A DNA stretch of 64,000 bases from an uncultured Nitrospina sp. (GTDB taxonomy: Bacteria > Nitrospinota > Nitrospinia > Nitrospinales > VA-1). Below the pieces are notes generated by a model. It made no database searches. It saw nothing but the letters and a program-made list of their open reading frames with translations, and was not told the origin of the DNA. The DNA is taken from assembly GCA_937891765.1 (NCBI GenBank), contig CALAGQ010000002.1:22338-86337 (forward strand), read 5' to 3'. Every line of letters begins with the position of its first letter. Within the stretch, counting starts at the first letter, position 1. Of the stretch, positions 59,342 through 64,000 are shown in pieces. The translations under genes and the position numbers were made by a program.

Positions 59342-60736
59342 CTATTTTCTGGGTCGATTGAGGATGTGGGTGGCTTCGCCGTAAAACACTTCAGCCGATT
59401 CCATGATCGTTTCAGAAAGGGTTGGATGCGGATGAATGGAGTGCGCCAGGTCTTTAGCTTTCAAACCAAGATCAACGGCCAAAACACCTTCCCCGATCAA
59501 CTCTCCGGCCCCTACCCCGGTTATTCCCATCCCCAGAACTTGTTCTGTATCAGGATCGAGGATCAGTTTGGTCACGCCATCTGGTCGACCAAGGGTCTGG
59601 GCTCTTCCTGACGCTCCCCATGGAAATTTGACCACCTGAACTTTTCTATTACTTTTTTGAGCTTCGGTTTCCGTCAAACCACACCAGGCTATTTCCGGAT
59701 CGGTGAAAACCACAGCAGGAACACTGCGTATTTTTGCGCTGAGCGTCTCACCGGTCAGAATATCTACAACAGTTTTTCCTTCTGACGAGGCTTTATGGGC
59801 CAGCATGGCCCCACCAATCACATCTCCAATCGCAAAGATGGAAGGCTCACCAGTTTGAAACCGTTCATCCACCTGAATAAATCCTTTGTCATCGGTCTTG
59901 ATCCCGGTGAATTCCAGGCCCATGTCCACAGTGTTTGGTTTTCTGCCTACGGCGACCAGAATTCGGTCATAGTTGCCTGTCTGAACTTCGCCTTCGAATT
60001 GCACCGCGATCTGTTTTTCTTTCAGCTCACAGGAAACAACCAGGGTATTTAAATAAATATTCTGAAATTGAGATTTAAGTCTGGATACTAAAGGACGAGT
60101 AAGATCACGATCCACTCCCGGTAATAATTCGCCGGTCATTTCAACCACGGTCACCTGACTGCCAAATGCGGCATACACCGTTCCCAATTCCAATCCAATA
60201 TATCCACCGCCGACGACCAAAAAACGCTGAGGGACCTCTTCCAGTTCCAGTGCCGATGTTGAGGTTAGAGTCCGATCACCGAGTTCTGCAAATAACGGAG
60301 GGCACACCGGCTGAGAACCTGTCGCCACAATACAATGATCGAAGGTCATTGGCTCTTTGTCATCGATGACAAGATGATTACCATCCAGAAACCGGGCCCT
60401 GCCGTTTACAAATTCAACGCCACGTTGTTTGCAAAGGGCGCTCAGGCCATTAGCCATTTTACTGATTACTTCACCATTCCACTCCCGGATCCGGTTCAAA
60501 TCAATTTCAGGAGGCTGAAACTTCAGGCCGCAGGCTTCTGTATTCTTGGTTTCCTCTATCAATCGCGAAAGGTGGAGCAGAGACTTGGACGGAATACAGC
60601 CTCGATGCAGACACACCCCACCCGGCTTGGGATTCTCATCGACCAGGGTCACGCTTAGTCCCCGGTCGGCGGCCAGAAAAGCGGCGCTATAGCCACCCGG
60701 GCCAGCACCTAGAACAATCACTCTTTTTTTACTCAT
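59342..60736 (-). CDS. lpdA: Dihydrolipoyl dehydrogenase
   Basis: The 464-residue flavoprotein has the FAD motif GAGPGGYSAAFLAADRG, the redox disulfide in GGVCLHRGCIPSK, the NAD motif VVGGGYIGLELGTVYAAFG and the C-terminal HPHPTLSETIMES. It reoxidises dihydrolipoamide in 2-oxo-acid dehydrogenase or glycine-cleavage complexes. It starts 28 bases after the hypothetical gene upstream. Confidence 0.95.
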   Translation of the reverse strand: MSKKRVIVLGAGPGGYSAAFLAADRGLSVTLVDENPKPGGVCLHRGCIPSKSLLHLSRLIEETKNTEACGLKFQPPEIDLNRIREWNGEVISKMANGLSALCKQRGVEFVNGRARFLDGNHLVIDDKEPMTFDHCIVATGSQPVCPPLFAELGDRTLTSTSALELEEVPQRFLVVGGGYIGLELGTVYAAFGSQVTVVEMTGELLPGVDRDLTRPLVSRLKSQFQNIYLNTLVVSCELKEKQIAVQFEGEVQTGNYDRILVAVGRKPNTVDMGLEFTGIKTDDKGFIQVDERFQTGEPSIFAIGDVIGGAMLAHKASSEGKTVVDILTGETLSAKIRSVPAVVFTDPEIAWCGLTETEAQKSNRKVQVVKFPWGASGRAQTLGRPDGVTKLILDPDTEQVLGMGITGVGAGELIGEGVLAVDLGLKAKDLAHSIHPHPTLSETIMESAEVFYGEATHILNRPRK

Positions 60737-60764
60737 AGGATCAAATAATTTTCAAAAATCACAA

Positions 60765-61346
60765 CTAACGATGCCTTTTGCGGCTAAGTTGTTCCCAAAC
60801 CCGCGGCTCGGCTTTAGAACCCACCTTGCTAAACATATAATGAAAAAGTTTTTGTGCATCCTGTTTACCAGCATGTTTACCAACAAGCCGGGAAACCACA
60901 GCCTCTTCTATTTGTAAAAATGGTTGCAGTTGCTTGCCCACTTTTTTAACAATCTGAAGATTGCTGAGGTCTGAAGCGGGTTTGCCCGCAGAGGACAACT
61001 CATTTCCTTTTTGGTTAATACTTTTGCTGTCAGTTTTGGCAGAAAGCGACTTCTTCTCCAGATTTTTATAACCAATAAAATAAGCCAAAGCAAAGCCTGA
61101 CTCAGAATCACTCAATGCTTCAATATCCTTCTGAACCTTTGCAATCAGGTTTTTGGAGTCGACCTGCGAATCGCAATCACTCCACCCCCAAATATCGCCA
61201 TCGAGCGGAATCAATACTCCAAGATCGGCAAGGTGTCGCAAAAAAGATTCAGCAACCTCATTAGTCAAATCACTCTGAACGATGAATTCAATAAAAAAGC
61301 TTACCCAATCGGTCAAGCTCATTCTGCCCGAATAAATTTTCTTCAT
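60765..61346 (-). CDS. Hypothetical protein (193 aa)
   Basis: I do not recognise this soluble protein. The N-terminal 90 residues (MSLTDWVSFFIEFIVQSD, LRHLADLGVLIPLDG, WGWSDCDSQ) look folded; a Ser/Lys-rich linker (~100-130) leads to a helical C-terminal part (LQPFLQIEEAVVSRLVGKHA). The ribosome binding site AAGGA is present. It is the upstream partner of lpdA. Confidence 0.6.
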   Translation of the reverse strand: MKKIYSGRMSLTDWVSFFIEFIVQSDLTNEVAESFLRHLADLGVLIPLDGDIWGWSDCDSQVDSKNLIAKVQKDIEALSDSESGFALAYFIGYKNLEKKSLSAKTDSKSINQKGNELSSAGKPASDLSNLQIVKKVGKQLQPFLQIEEAVVSRLVGKHAGKQDAQKLFHYMFSKVGSKAEPRVWEQLSRKRHR

Positions 61347-61400
61347 AGACCCATCCTTTGGCAGCTATATAAGCTGGGCACGCACGGCTGCGAATATTTT

Positions 61401-62063
61401 TTAGAGGCCCTGATATTTACTCAAGCGCTTCTGAAATATTTCTCTCCAATCGACTGACAATGCTGGAAGAGAAATCAATTCCTGCATGTGTTTAATATTC
61501 GCTCCCCCCTTACGTAAGAGAGCATTTGCCTTTTCAACAGAAAAGCCATCTTCATGAATTCTTTTTATGAGGGCTCCTCGTTCTATCAAACCCGGTTTAA
61601 GAACTCGAAAATAATAACCGCTGAAACCGGATTTTTTAACACTGCAAGCCATACTCTGATCGTTAAACACTTTATTCAGTTTATGGCAGGGCTGGCGGGG
61701 TTGTGAGACTTGGATCTGGGCCGTCCCTATCTCAAAAATATCACCGATATTCACATCTGTTTCAGGCATACCCGCCAAACTCAGGTTCTCCCCAAAAGAG
61801 CCCGGAACAATTTTACGCTGTAGTGTTTCATTCCAATAAGGAAAATGATCAACACAGTAAGCGCATACGGCCTTATCCCTCCCACCATGAATTCGGGTGT
61901 CGCCGACACCATCCCCTGCAAACCCGAGATAATCCAGAAATACAGGTTGAGAGACAGGGAGCTTGAAAATTCCTGATCTCAATTTTCTGGGGCCACCATC
62001 AAGAGAAATGTGGGTGGGAGAGGCAATATTAATGGAAACAATCTTCAAGTCAGTACGTTTCAA
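61401..62063 (-). CDS. MOSC-domain protein (YiiM-like)
   Basis: The 220-residue protein has the MOSC core FAGDGVGDTRIHGGRDKAVC, GSFGENLSLAGMPETDVNIG and the conserved cysteine in RQPCHKLN, followed by the C-terminal 3-alpha domain (EDGFSVEKANALLRKGG) typical of YiiM. MOSC proteins deliver sulfide or molybdenum cofactor. The start is TTG with AGAGG directly upstream, so the exact start is uncertain. Confidence 0.88.
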   Translation of the reverse strand: MKRTDLKIVSINIASPTHISLDGGPRKLRSGIFKLPVSQPVFLDYLGFAGDGVGDTRIHGGRDKAVCAYCVDHFPYWNETLQRKIVPGSFGENLSLAGMPETDVNIGDIFEIGTAQIQVSQPRQPCHKLNKVFNDQSMACSVKKSGFSGYYFRVLKPGLIERGALIKRIHEDGFSVEKANALLRKGGANIKHMQELISLPALSVDWREIFQKRLSKYQGL

Positions 62064-62128
62064 CCTCTCAGTTATGAAAAACAGGTCAAATATGATTTAT
62101 TGGAATTAAACAAGAAGACCGTGTCGGC

Positions 62129-64000
62129 TCACTTGGGAGATGTGGGGGCTTTATAGTATTCATAGCAATCTCTCCCATTATTTTTTGCCAAATAAAGCGC
62201 CTCATCGGCACATTTTATCAGGCTTTTCGCATCTTTTCCATCAGTGGGATACAAACTGATACCTATACTCATCGTCATATTGAGTTCATGTTTATCAATG
62301 AAGATAGGGGGACGAACCGTATCCAATAATTTTTGCGCCAGTGTGCCCGCATCTTCATGATTGGAAATTTCCGGAAAAAGAAGAATAAACTCATCTCCAC
62401 CCAAGCGTGCCACCGTGTCCTGCTGGCGCAGACATGCCGTTAATCGTTTTCCCACCTCCTGCAAAAGCTTATCTCCAACATCGTGTCCCAAGGTGTCATT
62501 GATTTGTTTGAAATGATCAAAATCTATATACAATAAACCCACAAAGCTATTATTTCTCTGGGCTTGGAGCAAAGCCATTCCCAGCCTGTCATGCAATAGA
62601 ATTCTGTTGGGCAGACCCGTCAGGGCATCATGATAAGCCATGTCCCGCATGGCGCTTTCAGTTCTTTTTCTTTCCATTTCCGCCCCGGCCCGCGCCGCGA
62701 ATATTTTAAGGACGGAAAGAGTACGTTTTTTATCCAGCATGGGTTTGTCATCCATGACTGTTAAATTTCCGATAATTTTAAATTGCGAGTCAAAACAGGG
62801 AACCCCTGCATAGCTGACAATTTTCGAATCCAGCGTGTTGTCAAATTTGGGGTAGGAGTCCGCGATATTTCTCGGATGAAATGCCAACATTCCCGCCAGA
62901 ACTGCTTCGCCAGGGGTATCTATGGTATTGAAGATTTTCTTTTCAACAAAACTATCAACTCCCCATCCAGCAAGGGTCATGCACTGAAGATCCTTAATAT
63001 TAACGGATTCATTAACGGAAGCATATTTTACCGGAAGCGCTTTAGCTAAATGTCTGACTAATGACCGGAAAAACTCATCTCCGACCTGGGAGGAAGTACC
63101 CTCAACGATATCCCTGAAAGCTTCCTCCTCAATCTGACGCTTAAATTCCCCGCCAATACTGCCAACAACAGCTTCTAAAATAGATTTTTCAGATTCCAAC
63201 CAAAGTCGGTCGACACTTTTAGAACCTAACGCCACAAAACCCCAATAATTCGAAAGTATTTCCAAGGGAATTAAAAATAAAGACCTTAGATTTAATTGTT
63301 TGAATATTTCCCCTGGGAAATTGGACCCTTTTTTTTCGCAAGTAATAATGGATTGTTTCTTAACTAGAGGTGGGTAAACTTCTTCTATCCCCAGCTCCGC
63401 GTAGCTTAAGTTCTCAACTTTTGGATTAATCCCCCCCAAACCGTTTTTATCGACCCAGGTAAACTCGAGACTGCAAAGAGGAATTTTCCCAGAGTCCTGG
63501 GAATGTTTAAAAATAAAGGCTCCCTCGACATTTGCAGCTTTTCCCAGCTCTTCCAAGGCCTGACTGATCGCTGAATGGAATTCAGGAACCGTCAACAATT
63601 TATGGGTTGCATTTGAAACACCTTGCAAAAGTTCACCCTGAACCTTAAGGGACTGCTCGGCTATGACCCTTTGCGTTTTCTCCTTTTGAATTTTTATCGC
63701 GGATCGTATGGAGCGGGCCAAGCCCTCAACAGAAAGGTTCGCCTTGATTATATAATCCGTGGCCCCTGCCTTCATAACCTCGACTGCTTTCTCCTGATCC
63801 CCATGCGAAGTCAAAAATATCACTGGAGTGGAGATATTGTGTTTATTCAAATGTTCCAGTATTGAGAGCCCAGTTACTTTTCCCAAGTGAAGGTCTAGAA
63901 GGCAAATATCGTATTTTCCATTTTCTATAAGGGCTATGGCATCTTCGCTTTTCGTTGCATAATCCAAATATAATTCAGATTCAGGCAGTCCTTCCCTAAG
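62129..64000 (-). CDS. Response regulator / GAF / GGDEF diguanylate cyclase (5' end outside window)
   Basis: The frame is open to the right edge (64000), so the N-terminus is missing; the TTG at 63967 is internal. A receiver domain is visible with the phospho-acceptor region DICLLDLHLGKVTGLSILEH, LTSHGDQEKAVEVMKAGA and the conserved Lys in YIIKA. Two GAF-like regions follow, then a GGDEF domain (DALTGLPNRILLHDRL and LGGDEFILLFPE) with an intact active site. It makes cyclic di-GMP in response to an unknown histidine kinase. It balances the HD-GYP protein at 22588. Confidence 0.88.
   Translation of the reverse strand, partial: LREGLPESELYLDYATKSEDAIALIENGKYDICLLDLHLGKVTGLSILEHLNKHNISTPVIFLTSHGDQEKAVEVMKAGATDYIIKANLSVEGLARSIRSAIKIQKEKTQRVIAEQSLKVQGELLQGVSNATHKLLTVPEFHSAISQALEELGKAANVEGAFIFKHSQDSGKIPLCSLEFTWVDKNGLGGINPKVENLSYAELGIEEVYPPLVKKQSIITCEKKGSNFPGEIFKQLNLRSLFLIPLEILSNYWGFVALGSKSVDRLWLESEKSILEAVVGSIGGEFKRQIEEEAFRDIVEGTSSQVGDEFFRSLVRHLAKALPVKYASVNESVNIKDLQCMTLAGWGVDSFVEKKIFNTIDTPGEAVLAGMLAFHPRNIADSYPKFDNTLDSKIVSYAGVPCFDSQFKIIGNLTVMDDKPMLDKKRTLSVLKIFAARAGAEMERKRTESAMRDMAYHDALTGLPNRILLHDRLGMALLQAQRNNSFVGLLYIDFDHFKQINDTLGHDVGDKLLQEVGKRLTACLRQQDTVARLGGDEFILLFPEISNHEDAGTLAQKLLDTVRPPIFIDKHELNMTMSIGISLYPTDGKDAKSLIKCADEALYLAKNNGRDCYEYYKAPTSPK

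Noticed and set aside
1..64000. CRISPR arrays, rRNA, tRNA, transposases, prophage
   Set aside because: Reading both strands showed no regularly spaced direct repeats, no tRNA cloverleaf, and no transposase or phage structural gene; the short repeats found are single palindromes, not arrays.

Overview
The window reads as a dense chromosomal segment of a Gram-negative bacterium: lipoproteins with lipoboxes, MurJ, an LAB_N (lipid-A-disaccharide synthase N-terminal) protein, many SD-led operons, moderate GC and very short intergenic gaps. Multi-haem/c-type cytochrome modules tied to a bd-like membrane protein, a cytochrome-c/FTR1 fusion and acetyl-CoA synthetase suggest an aerobic or microaerophilic, iron-demanding organism. 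Nitrospinota (Nitrospina-like) is my best guess, but that rests on gene content, not on a marker gene, and no rRNA or tRNA is present.

Layout. 0-4.4 kb (minus strand): the start of a Nudix protein, an HPr-domain fusion, an HNH nuclease, and a small membrane protein / VOC / FAD-linked oxidase operon. 4.4-8.4 kb: a MoxR-type AAA+ ATPase followed by a large TraB-like protein and an acetyltransferase. 8.5-13.8 kb: murJ, thrH, an M32 carboxypeptidase and small envelope or ferritin-like proteins. 13.9-17.7 kb: a Fur-box-controlled iron-uptake pair, a cytochrome c/FTR1 permease and a PepSY-like membrane protein carrying a beta-propeller; both end in the same short His/Cys-rich domain. 18-24.6 kb: KDPG aldolase with an HMGL-type aldolase, an EVE protein, a three-gene secreted-protein operon, an unusual reductase and a GAF/HD-GYP regulator. 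24.7-29.1 kb: mgtE and several small regulatory proteins. 29.2-36.1 kb: the classical yceD-rpmF-plsX-fabH-fabD-fabG-acpP-fabF-rnc operon, with a good promoter at its head.

36.2-46 kb: xerD, typA, fbp, hisS, a Fur-family regulator, a formylglycine-generating-enzyme-like lipoprotein and a 782-residue TPR lipoprotein, then an orphan promoter with a possible tiny transcript. 46.1-54.2 kb: acs, a DUF1566 protein, an orphan HI0074/HEPN-like protein, rdgB, a J-domain protein, rlmN and a glycosyltransferase/LAB_N/membrane trio. 54.3-57.8 kb: a respiratory operon (bd-like membrane subunit with a highly acidic linker plus a membrane-anchored dihaem cytochrome c) closed by a textbook terminator. 57.9-64 kb: LRR, BolA and zinc-ribbon proteins, lpdA, a MOSC protein and a response-regulator/GAF/GGDEF protein that runs off the window.

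The most notable material is the Fur-controlled FTR1/propeller pair with its shared HxxxxHxxHHxxxC tail, the MoxR/TraB-like module with no visible vWA partner, the orphan promoter and micro-ORF at 45.9-46.1 kb, the bd-like/cytochrome c operon, and several families of short dispersed repeats, one of which forms the 3' end of rlmN. No CRISPR array, tRNA, rRNA, transposase or prophage was seen.
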